From: Thermus sp. LT1-2-5
GTDB lineage: Bacteria > Deinococcota > Deinococci > Deinococcales > Thermaceae
DNA length: 64,000 nucleotides
Assembly (NCBI RefSeq): GCF_040363165.1
Contig: NZ_BSRG01000006.1
Coordinates: 62,001 to 126,000 of the forward strand
Reading direction: 5' to 3'
The first letter of the stretch is position 1, and each line of letters begins with the position of its first letter. Made by a program: the position numbers and the translations under genes. The notes under the pieces are model-generated. The model ran no database searches. It had not been told where the DNA came from and saw only the letters and a list, made by a program, of their open reading frames with translations. Of the stretch, positions 28,202 to 36,075 are shown in pieces.

Positions 28202-28904
28202 GGTCTACCTGGTGGGGGCAGGCCCGGGCGACCCCGAGCTCCTCACCCTGAAGGCCTACCGCCTCCTGCAAAAGGCTCCCGTGGTCCTCCACGACCGCCT
28301 GGTGGATGGGCGCATCCTGGACCTCATCCCGGGGAAGAAGGTCTACGTGGGCAAGGAGGAGGGAGAAAGCGGAAAGCAGGAGGCCATCCACCGCCTCCTC
28401 CTCGCCTACGCCCGCCGCTACCCCTTCGTGGTGCGGCTCAAGGGCGGGGACCCCATGGTCTTTGGCCGGGGCGGGGAGGAGGCGCTTTTCCTCCTCAAGC
28501 ACGGCATCCCCGTGGAGGTGGTGCCAGGGGTGAGCAGCGTGCTCAGCGCGGGCCTCCCCCTCACCCACCGGGGCCTAGCCCACGGCTTCGCTGCGGTTTC
28601 AGCGGTTCTTGAGGGGGGCGGCTACCCCGACCTCACCCCCTTCGCCCAAGCCCCCACCCTGGTGGTGCTCATGGGGGTGAGGCGGCGGGTCTGGATCGCC
28701 CAAGAACTCCTCCGCCTGGGCCGAGACCCTTTGGAGCCCACCCTCTTCGTGGAGCAGGCCACCACGCCCAAGGAACGCCGCATCCCGGCCCGGCTTGGGG
28801 AGGTGGCCCAGGGGAAGGTGTCGGTGAAGGCCCCGGCCCTTTGGATTTTGGGCGAGGCGGTGCGGGTCCTCGAGGCCCCCGAACCCCTCGCGCTAAGGAG
28901 GTAG
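28194..28904 (+). CDS. cobA: Uroporphyrinogen-III C-methyltransferase (SUMT), sulfate-operon copy
   Basis: Methylates uroporphyrinogen III at C2 and C7 to give precorrin-2. The 236-residue protein has the intact motifs [64 protein letters not shown] and a C-terminal APALWILGEAV. It starts eight bases before the stop of the TauE-like gene. With the HemD-like and SirC-like genes it provides siroheme for the sulfite reductase. It likely also feeds the B12 locus 7 kb downstream, where the second copy has a damaged motif. Confidence 0.94.
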   Translation: MAKVYLVGAGPGDPELLTLKAYRLLQKAPVVLHDRLVDGRILDLIPGKKVYVGKEEGESGKQEAIHRLLLAYARRYPFVVRLKGGDPMVFGRGGEEALFLLKHGIPVEVVPGVSSVLSAGLPLTHRGLAHGFAAVSAVLEGGGYPDLTPFAQAPTLVVLMGVRRRVWIAQELLRLGRDPLEPTLFVEQATTPKERRIPARLGEVAQGKVSVKAPALWILGEAVRVLEAPEPLALRR

Positions 28905-28907
28905 CCC

Positions 28908-29957
28908 GTGGTGGAAACCCTTCCTACCCTAGAGATCGGCGAGGACGAGCGCTTGGACCTGGAGAACCTGGCCACGGGGGCCTTCGCCCCCGTCCGGGGC
29001 TTCATGACCCGGGAGGAGGCCCTGAGCGTGGCCGAAACCCTACGCCTGCCCACGGGGGAGGTCTGGACCCTCCCCATTCTCCTGCAGACGACCGAGAGGC
29101 CCCGGGTGGGCCCGGGGGACACCCTGGCCCTCCTTCACCAAGGGGAGCGGGTGGCCCTCCTGCACGTGACGGACGCCTACGCCCTGGACCTTAAGCGCCT
29201 GGCCAAGGCGGTCTTCGGCACGGAGAGCGAAGCCCATCCCGGGGTGGCCCGGCTCTACGCCAAGGGGCCTTACGCCCTTGGGGGCAGGGTGGAGGTGCTC
29301 AAACCCCGGGCCCGCAGCCCCCTGGAGAAGACCCCGGAGGAGGCGCGGGCCCACTTCCTGGAGCGGGGCTGGCGCACGGTGGTGGCCTTCCAAACCCGCA
29401 ACGCCCCCCACCGGGCCCACGAGTACCTCATCCGGCTGGGCTTGGAGCTGGGGGACGGGGTCCTGGCCCACCCCATCCTGGGGGCCAAGAAGGCGGACGA
29501 TTTCCCCACGGAGGTGATCCTCCGGGCCTACGAGGCCCTCCTCCAGGGGTTCCTCCCCCAGGACCGGGTGGCCCTCTTTGGCCTCGCCACCCCCATGCGC
29601 TACGCCGGGCCCAAGGAGGCGGTCTTCCACGCCCTGGTGCGGAAGAACTTCGGGGCCACCCACTTCCTGGTGGGCCGGGACCACGCCGGGGTGGGGGACT
29701 TTTACGACCCCTATGCCGCCCACCGCATCTTCGACCGGCTTCCCCCCTTAGGGATAGAGATCCTCCGGGTGGGGGCCGTCTTCCACTGCCCCCTGTGCGG
29801 CGGCATCGCCTCGGAAAGGACCTGCCCGGAAGCCCACCGGGAACGGCGGCTTTCCATCAGCATGACCAAGGTGCGCGCCCTCCTCCGGGAAGGGAAGACC
29901 CCGCCCCCCGAGCTGGTGCGGCCCGAGCTCCTCCCTATCCTGCGGCAGGGGGTGTAG
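28908..29957 (+). CDS. sat: Sulfate adenylyltransferase (ATP sulfurylase)
   Basis: Activates sulfate to APS. The 349-residue protein has the family motifs [16 protein letters not shown] (QxRNPxHxxHE type, here with Ala for Pro) and [13 protein letters not shown], and a zinc-binding pattern FHCPLCGG...RTCP near the C-terminus as in Thermus-type enzymes. The GTG start has a perfect AAGGAGGT five bases upstream. Last gene of the sulfate operon; the 3' end overlaps the convergent flavin-oxidoreductase gene by 23 bases. Confidence 0.95.
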   Translation: MVETLPTLEIGEDERLDLENLATGAFAPVRGFMTREEALSVAETLRLPTGEVWTLPILLQTTERPRVGPGDTLALLHQGERVALLHVTDAYALDLKRLAKAVFGTESEAHPGVARLYAKGPYALGGRVEVLKPRARSPLEKTPEEARAHFLERGWRTVVAFQTRNAPHRAHEYLIRLGLELGDGVLAHPILGAKKADDFPTEVILRAYEALLQGFLPQDRVALFGLATPMRYAGPKEAVFHALVRKNFGATHFLVGRDHAGVGDFYDPYAAHRIFDRLPPLGIEILRVGAVFHCPLCGGIASERTCPEAHRERRLSISMTKVRALLREGKTPPPELVRPELLPILRQGV

Positions 29958-30978
29958 CGAGGGCCCTTTGCACCCGGGGCAGGACCTCGCCCCCTAAAAG
30001 CTCGATGGCCCGCAGAACCTTGGCGTGGGGCAGGGTACCCACGGTGAGCTGGAGGACAAGCCTTTCGGGGCGGAAGAGCTCGTACCAGTAAAGGGCCTTC
30101 TCCGCCACCCGAAGGGGGTCGCCGATGAAGTCGGCCCCCTCGAGGCCCCGGGACCAGGCGAAATACTCCTGGGTCAGAGGCTGCCACCCCCGCTCCCGCC
30201 CGATCCTGTTCATCACCGCCAAGAAGGCGGGGGCGGCGAGGCGGAAGGCTTCCCCATCCTCCTCGGCCACAAAGCCGTGGGCGGCCAGGGTGAGCCTGGG
30301 GGTGTGGCCGTGCTCCTGGGCGGTCTTCCGGTAAAGCGCCACGAAGGGCAGGAAGCGCTTGGGACTCCCAGCGATGACGGCGAGGACCAAGGGAAGCCCA
30401 AGCCGCCCGGCGCGCACCGCGGACTCAGGGCTGCCGCCGGCCGCCACGAAGAGGGGCAAGGGGTTCTGCTTGGGCCTCGGGTACACCCCCAGGCCGGGGA
30501 TGGGCTGGGTGAACCGCCCCCCAGGCCAGTAGACCCTCTCCGCTTCCCGGATTTTCAGGAGAAGGGCGAGCTTTTCCTCAAACAAGGCCTCGTAATCCCG
30601 CAGATCATAGCCAAAAAGCGGGAACGACTCCACAAAGGAGCCCCGCCCCACCCAAAGCTCCGCCCGCCCCCCGGAAAGAAGGTCCAGGGTGGCGAACTGC
30701 TGGAAGACCCGGACGGGATCGTCCGAGGAAAGGACCACCACGGCGCTCGCCAGCCGGATCCTCCGGGTATGGGCGGCGATGGCGGAAAGGACCACCGCCG
30801 GGGCCGACACCGCATAGTCTTCCCGGTGGTGCTCCCCCACGGCGAAGAGGGCGAGGCCCGTTTCCTCGGCCAGCTCCGCCTCCTCTAAAAGGCGCCTTAG
30901 CCGTTCCTCCGCCGTGGGGGGGCGGCCCAGCTCGGGGTCCAGGGTCCGGTCGCCAAAGGTGTACAGGCCTAGCTCCAT
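29935..30978 (-). CDS. LLM-class flavin-dependent oxidoreductase (luciferase-like)
   Basis: A bacterial luciferase-fold FMN/F420 oxidoreductase of 347 residues. Typical segments are [60 protein letters not shown] and [23 protein letters not shown]. Functions in this family range from alkanesulfonate oxidation to antibiotic tailoring. The closeness of the sulfate operon makes a sulfur role possible but unproven. The ATG at 30978 has a poor -10 (TACCCT) six bases upstream and lies inside a 19-base inverted repeat. Confidence 0.88.
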   Translation of the reverse strand: MELGLYTFGDRTLDPELGRPPTAEERLRRLLEEAELAEETGLALFAVGEHHREDYAVSAPAVVLSAIAAHTRRIRLASAVVVLSSDDPVRVFQQFATLDLLSGGRAELWVGRGSFVESFPLFGYDLRDYEALFEEKLALLLKIREAERVYWPGGRFTQPIPGLGVYPRPKQNPLPLFVAAGGSPESAVRAGRLGLPLVLAVIAGSPKRFLPFVALYRKTAQEHGHTPRLTLAAHGFVAEEDGEAFRLAAPAFLAVMNRIGRERGWQPLTQEYFAWSRGLEGADFIGDPLRVAEKALYWYELFRPERLVLQLTVGTLPHAKVLRAIELLGGEVLPRVQRALATPPAAG

Positions 30979-31015
30979 ACTCCAAGGGTATGGGGCCACT
31001 TTATTTTTAAAAGTG
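30975..31015. promoter_or_regulatory. Two 19-base inverted repeats over the flavin-oxidoreductase start
   Basis: CCATAC-N7-GTATGG (30975-30993) covers the ATG and candidate -10. CACTTT-N7-AAAGTG (30997-31015) lies 22 bases further upstream and overlaps the cbiA stop. Both have 6-bp arms and 7-base centres but unlike sequences. They may be operators. Confidence 0.3.
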
Positions 31016-32323
31016 CTTGCCCCCACCCTCCGCCCAGGCCAGAAGCCGCTCCGCCCCCCCTATCCGGGCGGGAAGGTAGAGGTGGACGAAGCTCGCCAGC
31101 ACCCTCCCGTCGGTGTACCCCTCCACCTCCTCCCCCCCCACCCGGCGCCAGGCGGGGCTTGGGGAGGGAGGAAGCCGGGCGTAGTGGAACTCGTGCCCCT
31201 TGAAGGCTTCCCCCGCCCGGGCCACGGGGCTATCCCGCAGGGCCTCCACCTCCCGGTAGCCCAGAACGGGTCTTTCGGCCATGGTGGCCTCCCCGGGCAC
31301 CCGGCCCACCATGGGGTAGAAGCGCTCCCCCACCCAAAGGCCTTGGGAGAGGTACATATACCCCCCGCACTCGGCCACCACGGGCCCGGGGAAGCGGCGG
31401 ATGGCCTCCCTGAGGGCCCGGTTTTCCGAAAGCCTCTCGGCGAAGAGCTCGGGGTAGCCGCCCCCGAGGAGGAGGGCCTCCGCCTCGGGCAGGGCCTCGT
31501 CCTCCAGGGGGCTAAAGGGGAGGAGCTCGGCCCCCAAGGCCTCGAGGAGCTCCAGGGCCTCGGGGTAGTAGAAGCGGAAAGCCTTGTCCCAGGCGTAGGC
31601 CACCCGGGCTCGAGGCGGGCGCCTTTCGGGCAGGAAAGGCGGTGCCTCGGGAAGGGGCGGGGCAGAGGCCGCCAGGCGGAGGACCGCCTCCAGGTCCACC
31701 CGGAAGGCCCGCCCCAGGGCCACCAAGGGGAGCTCCACCTCCCCCGCCAGGACGAGGCCCAGGTGGCGCTCGGGCAGGGCGAGGGCGGGGTCCTGGGGCA
31801 GCCAGCCCAGAAGGGGCAGGCCCAAGGGCGCCAAGGCCTCCTCCAAAAGGGCCGCATGGCGCGCCGAGCCCACCCGGTTGGCGAAGACCCCCACGAGGCG
31901 AAGCCCGGGGTCATGGTCGCGGAAGCCCCGCACCAAGGCGGCGATGGAGCCGGCCATGCCCTTGGCGTCCACCACCAGGGCCACGGGCGCCCTCAGGAGC
32001 TTGGCCACCTGGGCCGTGGAGCCCACCCTCCCCAAGGGGTCCTTGCCGTCGAAAAGGCCCATGACCCCCTCCACCAGGGCGAAGTCCGCCCCCCTCGCCC
32101 CGTGGCGGAAGAGGGCGAGGAGGCCCGCCTCGTCCAGGAAGAAGCCGTCCAGGTTGTAGGGCCTGCGGCCACAGGCGGCCTCCAGGTGGGTGGGGTCGAT
32201 GTAGTCGGGCCCCACCTTGAAGGGCTGGACCCGAAGGCCCCGCTCCCTAAGGGCCAGGGCCAGGGCGAGGCTCACGGTGGTCTTCCCCGTCCCGGAGTGG
32301 GGTGCCGCCAAGACCAGGCGCAT
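31007..32323 (-). CDS. cbiA: Cobyrinate a,c-diamide synthase CbiA
   Basis: ATP- and glutamine-dependent amidation of cobyrinate carboxylates a and c. The 438-residue protein has an N-terminal dethiobiotin-synthase-like ATPase (LAAPHSGTGKTTVSLALA, FKVGPDYIDP, EGVMGLFDGKD) and a C-terminal class I-like amidotransferase with the nucleophile in VAECGGYMYLSQG and the histidine in GHEFHYAR. The start overlaps the cobO stop by one base. Last gene of the minus-strand B12 arm. Confidence 0.95.
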   Translation of the reverse strand: MRLVLAAPHSGTGKTTVSLALALALRERGLRVQPFKVGPDYIDPTHLEAACGRRPYNLDGFFLDEAGLLALFRHGARGADFALVEGVMGLFDGKDPLGRVGSTAQVAKLLRAPVALVVDAKGMAGSIAALVRGFRDHDPGLRLVGVFANRVGSARHAALLEEALAPLGLPLLGWLPQDPALALPERHLGLVLAGEVELPLVALGRAFRVDLEAVLRLAASAPPLPEAPPFLPERRPPRARVAYAWDKAFRFYYPEALELLEALGAELLPFSPLEDEALPEAEALLLGGGYPELFAERLSENRALREAIRRFPGPVVAECGGYMYLSQGLWVGERFYPMVGRVPGEATMAERPVLGYREVEALRDSPVARAGEAFKGHEFHYARLPPSPSPAWRRVGGEEVEGYTDGRVLASFVHLYLPARIGGAERLLAWAEGGGKHF

Positions 32324-32886
32324 CAGTGCTCGATCCCCCTTTGGGCCGGCACGCCCGCGTCGAAGGCGTGCTTGAGCTTGCGCATCTCCGTGACCGTATC
32401 CGCTAAGGCCAAAAGGGCCTCCGGCGCCCCCCTCCCCGTGACCACCACGTGCACGTGGGCGGGGCGGGCCTGGAGGGCCCCCAAGAACTCCTCCAAGGAG
32501 ATCCAGCCGTAGCGCAGGGGATAGGTGGCCTCGTCCAGGATCACCAGGTCGTAGGCCCCGGAGAGGAGGGCTTCCTTGGCCCTCTCCCAGCCCTCCTGGG
32601 CCAGGCGGGCGGAGGCGGCAAGGTCTTGGCTCTTCCAGGTGAAGCCGTCCCCTAGGCCCTCGATGGGGATGCCGAGGAGGGCAAGGGCCCTATGCTCCCC
32701 GAAGCGGGCGGTGGCGTGCTTGAGGAACTGGAAGACCCGCACCCGCAGGCCCCGGCCGTGGGCCCGCAGGGCCAGGCCGAAGGCGGCGGTGCTTTTCCCC
32801 TTGCCATCCCCGGTGTAAACGATGAGAAGCCCCCGCCGCTCCCCCTGGGGCCTGGCGTAGGGCTTTAGACGCCGAGGCTCTTCCAT
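32323..32886 (-). CDS. cobO: Cob(I)yrinic acid a,c-diamide adenosyltransferase (CobO/CobA-type)
   Basis: Adds the 5'-deoxyadenosyl group to cobalt(I) corrinoids. The 187-residue protein has the P-loop [53 protein letters not shown] and [17 protein letters not shown], all typical of the CobO/BtuR family. It overlaps cobS by 22 bases and cbiA by one. Confidence 0.95.
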   Translation of the reverse strand: MEEPRRLKPYARPQGERRGLLIVYTGDGKGKSTAAFGLALRAHGRGLRVRVFQFLKHATARFGEHRALALLGIPIEGLGDGFTWKSQDLAASARLAQEGWERAKEALLSGAYDLVILDEATYPLRYGWISLEEFLGALQARPAHVHVVVTGRGAPEALLALADTVTEMRKLKHAFDAGVPAQRGIEH

Positions 32887-33560
32887 AGGGCATAGCCTAG
32901 CAGGGAAGAGAGCTCCGCCAAGGCGATCATGGCCCCCAGGATGTCCCCGTTTACCCCCCCGAGCCGGGCCAGGGCGAGCCGCGCCACGAGGAAGGCGGCG
33001 AGGAGGGCGGAAAGGGCGGGCAGAGGGAAGAGGAGGGGAAAGGGGAGGGCCAAGAGGAGGGCAAGCCCCCAGGGCCCCCCCCGTATGGCGGCCGCCATCC
33101 CCGGGCCCAACAGGGGGTAGCGGTGGAGGAAGGGCAGGCAGGCGAAGCGGGCGAAGCCCGGGAAGAGGAGGAGGAAAAGGGGGTCTTGCCCCGCCCCCAG
33201 GGCCTGCCAGAGGAGGAGGAGGTAAAGCCCCCCCACCCCGAAGGCGAAGGGCCCCAGGTGGGGGTCCTTGAGGATGCGAAGCCTCTCCTCCCGGGGGCGG
33301 TGGCCCAAAAGGGCGTCGGCGGCGTCCAGAAGGCCATCCAGGTGGAGAAACCCCGTGAGGCCGAGGAGGGAGGCCGCCTGGAGGGCCGCCAAAAGCCCCG
33401 GGGGCAAGGGAAGGAGGGCGAGGAGGGCGAGGGAAGCCCCCAGGGCGTAGCCCACCAGGGGGAAGAAGGCCACCCCGCGGCGGAAGTCCTCCGCCTGGAG
33501 CGGCACGGGCACGGGGAGGACGGAAAGGAGGGAGAAGGCGGCGAGAAGCGCCCGCAACAC
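32865..33560 (-). CDS. cobS: Adenosylcobinamide-GDP ribazoletransferase CobS
   Basis: Membrane enzyme joining adenosylcobinamide-GDP with alpha-ribazole to finish cobalamin. The 231-residue protein has about six hydrophobic segments, the family motif [17 protein letters not shown] near residue 92, and [18 protein letters not shown] near the C-terminus (the GDxxGA site). The start is GTG at 33560, directly after the cobT stop. Confidence 0.93.
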   Translation of the reverse strand: MLRALLAAFSLLSVLPVPVPLQAEDFRRGVAFFPLVGYALGASLALLALLPLPPGLLAALQAASLLGLTGFLHLDGLLDAADALLGHRPREERLRILKDPHLGPFAFGVGGLYLLLLWQALGAGQDPLFLLLFPGFARFACLPFLHRYPLLGPGMAAAIRGGPWGLALLLALPFPLLFPLPALSALLAAFLVARLALARLGGVNGDILGAMIALAELSSLLGYALWKSLGV

Positions 33561-34571
33561 CTACAGGCCCCGGGAAACCCCCGCCTCGGCGAAGGTGGCC
33601 ATGTGCAGGATGCGGGCCGCAGCCCGGAGGAGGGGCATGGCGAGGACCGCCCCCGTCCCCTCCCCCAGGGCCAGGTCCAGGTTCAAGAGGGGCCTCAAGC
33701 CCAGGGCCTCGAGGAGGTGGCGGTGGCCGGGCTCCCGGGAGAGGTGGCCGGCGAAGAGGTGGTCCCGGAGCCCGGGCTCCAGGCGGTAGGCCAAAAAGGC
33801 CCCAGCGGTCACGGGGAAGCCGTCCAGGACCAGGGGCACCCCCTGGGCGTAGCCCTCCAGGTACACCCCGGCGATGGCGAGGAGCTCGAGGCCCCCAAGC
33901 TCCGCCGCCACCGCCAAGGGGTCCATCCCGGGGCGAAGGCGGGCGAGGGCCCTCGCCACCGCCTCCCGCTTGCGCCTTAGCCCCGCCTCCCCCACCCCCG
34001 TCCCCCGACCCACCACCTCCTCAGGGGCAAGGCCCAAGAGCCCAGCGGTGAGGGCGGCGGCGGCTGTGGTGTTCCCGATGCCCATATCCCCGGCGGCGAG
34101 GAGGGTGGCCCCCTCCGCCAGGGCCCGCCGCGCCGCCTCCCGCCCCGCCAGGAGGGCCCTTTCCGCCTCCTCCCGGGTGAGGGCGGGCTCCGCCGCCAAG
34201 TTACGGGTCCCCTCCCGCACCTTGCGCTTGAGGAGCCGGGGGTGGTCGGGAAGCTCCCCCTTGACCCCCACGTCCAGCACGTACACCTCGCAGTCCGCCG
34301 CCAGGGCCAACTGGTTGATGGCCGCCCCGCCCCGGAGGAAGTTCAGGACCATCTGCCGGGTGACCTCCTGGGGGTAGGCGGAAACCCCTTCCGCCACCAC
34401 CCCGTGGTCGGCGGCGGCCACCACCACCGCCCCCCGGCCAAGCTCCGGCTTCACCCGGCCCTGGATAGCGGCCAGGCGCACCGCCACCTCCTCCAGGTAC
34501 CCCAGGGAACGGGGCGGCTTGGTGAGCTCCTCCATACGCTTTTGGGCCTCCTCCAAAATACCCCGATCCAT
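33561..34571 (-). CDS. cobT: Nicotinate-nucleotide:dimethylbenzimidazole phosphoribosyltransferase CobT
   Basis: Activates the lower ligand to alpha-ribazole phosphate. The 336-residue protein has [17 protein letters not shown] at the start, [43 protein letters not shown], and the catalytic glutamate region [26 protein letters not shown] lies seven bases before the ATG, so the message is probably leaderless. It leads the minus-strand B12 arm and is divergent from cobC. No gene making dimethylbenzimidazole (such as bluB) is visible in this window. Confidence 0.95.
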   Translation of the reverse strand: MDRGILEEAQKRMEELTKPPRSLGYLEEVAVRLAAIQGRVKPELGRGAVVVAAADHGVVAEGVSAYPQEVTRQMVLNFLRGGAAINQLALAADCEVYVLDVGVKGELPDHPRLLKRKVREGTRNLAAEPALTREEAERALLAGREAARRALAEGATLLAAGDMGIGNTTAAAALTAGLLGLAPEEVVGRGTGVGEAGLRRKREAVARALARLRPGMDPLAVAAELGGLELLAIAGVYLEGYAQGVPLVLDGFPVTAGAFLAYRLEPGLRDHLFAGHLSREPGHRHLLEALGLRPLLNLDLALGEGTGAVLAMPLLRAAARILHMATFAEAGVSRGL

Positions 34572-34578
34572 GGCCCTT

Positions 34579-34588
34579 ACTATACACT
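34579..34588. promoter_or_regulatory. Overlapping divergent -10 boxes (cobT / cobC)
   Basis: ACTATACACT carries TATAGT on minus (34584-34579), seven bases before the cobT ATG, and TACACT on plus (34583-34588), six bases before the cobC GTG. Both messages would be leaderless and the two polymerase sites exclude each other. Confidence 0.6.
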
Positions 34589-34594
34589 CTTCCC

Positions 34595-35137
34595 GTGGAG
34601 CTCTGGCTCGTGCGCCACGGGGAAACCCTCTGGAACCGGGAGGGGAGGCTCTTGGGCTGGACCGACCTCTCCCTCACGCCCTTGGGGAGGAAGCAGGCGA
34701 GGGCCCTCAGGGGCCTCCTCCCGCCCCTGCCCGCCTTTAGCTCGGACCTCAAGCGGGCCCTGGAAACGGCGGCCCTGGCGGGTTTCGCCCCCATTCCTAG
34801 CCCCGCCCTGCGGGAGATCCACTTCGGGGCGTTGGAGGGGGCTTTCTGGGAGGAACTGGAGGCGGTCCACAAGGAGGCCCTCCTCCGCTTCCAAGGGTTT
34901 GCGCCCCCAGAGGGGGAGCGCCTCGAGGCCTTTCAAGAAAGGGTCTTCCGCTTCCTGGAAGGGCTAAAGGGGTCAGCCCTCCTCTTCACCCACGGGGGGG
35001 TGGTGCGGGCGGTGCTCCGGGCCCTGGGGGAAGACAGCCTCGTGCCCTTGGGAAGCGCCGTGGTGGTGGATTGGCCCCAAAGGGTCCTGGGGAAGGTCTT
35101 GACACCAACCATTGACGGGGAACCTCCGCCGAAGTAA
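34595..35137 (+). CDS. cobC: Alpha-ribazole phosphatase (histidine phosphatase family)
   Basis: Removes phosphate from alpha-ribazole phosphate or adenosylcobalamin phosphate. The 180-residue protein has the phosphohistidine motif LWLVRHGETLWN, then GRLLGWTDLSLTPLG, SSDLKRALETAALAG, LREIHFGALEG and the second histidine in LLFTHGGVVRAVL. Phosphoglycerate mutase-like relatives share these motifs; the setting among B12 genes supports CobC. The GTG start is six bases after TACACT. The promoter of the next unit lies inside its 3' end. Confidence 0.85.
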   Translation: MELWLVRHGETLWNREGRLLGWTDLSLTPLGRKQARALRGLLPPLPAFSSDLKRALETAALAGFAPIPSPALREIHFGALEGAFWEELEAVHKEALLRFQGFAPPEGERLEAFQERVFRFLEGLKGSALLFTHGGVVRAVLRALGEDSLVPLGSAVVVDWPQRVLGKVLTPTIDGEPPPK

Positions 35138-35140
35138 AAC
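35112..35140 (+). promoter_or_regulatory. Promoter of the B12-riboswitch operon
   Basis: TTGACG (35112-35117), a 17-base spacer and TAAAAC (35135-35140), located at the 3' end of cobC. It would start RNA near 35147, just upstream of the cobalamin aptamer. Confidence 0.65.
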
Positions 35141-35169
35141 AGGGGCAAGCCCCTTAGCGGGGCCCGTGC

Positions 35170-35311
35170 GGCTAGGGCGCCCCAAGGCCCGGATGTCTTG
35201 GGGCATAAAAGGGGGAAGACCGGTGAAAGTCCGGCGCTGTGCCGCAACGGTAACCGGCCCATACCTAAGGCCCCTCCTCATTGGCCGGAAGCCCGAACAC
35301 CCGCCCTAGCC
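35170..35311 (+). promoter_or_regulatory. Cobalamin (B12) riboswitch aptamer
   Basis: The ends form a perfect 10-bp P1 stem, GGCTAGGGCG (35170-35179) with CGCCCTAGCC (35302-35311). Inside are the B12-box core pieces GGTGAAAGTCCGG, GCTGTGCCGCAACGGTAACC and, on the 3' side, AGCCCGAACACCCGCC. Downstream, GCCTC (35315-35319) can pair with GAGGC of the ribosome site at 35345-35349 around a CCTGC/GCAGG hairpin, which suggests control of translation. Confidence 0.93.
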
Positions 35312-35353
35312 CGCGCCTCACCTGCCCCCGAGCAGGGGCGAAAGGAGGCAAGG

Positions 35354-35419
35354 ATGAGAAGAGAACCTGGTCCTCGGCTTAGGCCTGTAGCTTCCCGTAC
35401 ACATAGAGGGACCCCATGA
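35354..35419 (+). CDS. Leader ORF of 21 codons between B12 riboswitch and cobalt transporter
   Basis: An ATG at 35354 follows the strong ribosome site AAAGGAGGCAAGG. The frame encodes 21 residues, six of them arginine (start MRREPGPRLRP), and its TGA overlaps the transporter ATG (ATGA). Such an overlap is how real genes in this operon are coupled. The ribosome site is the segment that the riboswitch could hide by pairing GCCTC/GAGGC. It may be a coupling peptide rather than a functional protein. It could also be chance, because the transporter has a weaker GAGGG site of its own. Confidence 0.5.
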   Translation: MRREPGPRLRPVASRTHRGTP

Positions 35420-36075
35420 CGGGCCTGGATCTTTTGGCCGTGGCCCTAGGGATGCGCCACGGCGTGGACCCCGACCACCTGGCTGCAGTGGACGGGCTTT
35501 CCCGGGTGCGCCCCTCCCCCTATAACGGCGTCCTCTTCGCCCTGGGGCACGGTGGGGTGGTCACCCTGCTGGCCTTCCCCGCCGCCGCCCTCCTGGAACG
35601 GGTGGACCTGGAGGCCCTCCACCTCCCCCCCCTGCTCCTTCTCCTGGTGGGAGGGCTTAACCTGTACCGCCTCCTCAGACCCGAGGAAAGGGCGCCTGCC
35701 CGCCTTCCCCTCCTCCACCCCCTCCTCCTCGGCCTTCTCTTCGGCTTGGGGTTTGAAACAGCTAGCCAGCTCTCCGCCCTGGCCCTTTCTGCGGAACTTT
35801 CCCCCTTGCGCCTGGGACTCCTCTTCACCCTGGGGATGCTCCTGGTGGACGGGGTGGACGGGTTCCTGGCAAGCCGCCTGCAGAACCTAGCCCACGACTC
35901 GGAGCGGGCCAGGCGGGCGAGCCGCTTCCTGGGCTGGACAGTGGTGGCGGTGGCCTTCCTCCTGGCCGCGGCTGAACTCTTGGCCCTGGACCTCGAGGCC
36001 CTCGCCCTCCCCTTGGGCCTGGGCCTCTTTGGGCTTTTAGTCTCCTTGAGGCTTTACGCCCTGCGCCCGGCATGA
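35416..36075 (+). CDS. NiCoT-family cobalt (nickel) transporter
   Basis: A 219-residue membrane protein with six or seven segments. The metal-binding signature of the NiCoT family is present as GMRHGVDPDHLAAVDGLSR (HxxxxDH) in the first segment, and FGLGFETASQLSALAL corresponds to the second conserved motif LGFDTATE. It is shorter than typical members (about 330 residues). Location directly behind a B12 riboswitch and before cbiD argues for cobalt uptake for corrin synthesis. The start overlaps the leader ORF stop. Confidence 0.88.
   Translation: MTGLDLLAVALGMRHGVDPDHLAAVDGLSRVRPSPYNGVLFALGHGGVVTLLAFPAAALLERVDLEALHLPPLLLLLVGGLNLYRLLRPEERAPARLPLLHPLLLGLLFGLGFETASQLSALALSAELSPLRLGLLFTLGMLLVDGVDGFLASRLQNLAHDSERARRASRFLGWTVVAVAFLLAAAELLALDLEALALPLGLGLFGLLVSLRLYALRPA

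Noticed and set aside
30914-32512. Long plus-strand open frame (532 codons) opposite cbiA and the LLM gene
   Set aside because: Composition is Gly/Pro/His-rich without motifs, and it spans two real genes and their intergenic space.
35198-35419. A 74-codon ORF starting inside the B12 aptamer
   Set aside because: Its first 52 codons are the riboswitch itself. Only the last 21 codons, from the ATG at 35354 with a strong ribosome site, are kept as a leader ORF candidate.
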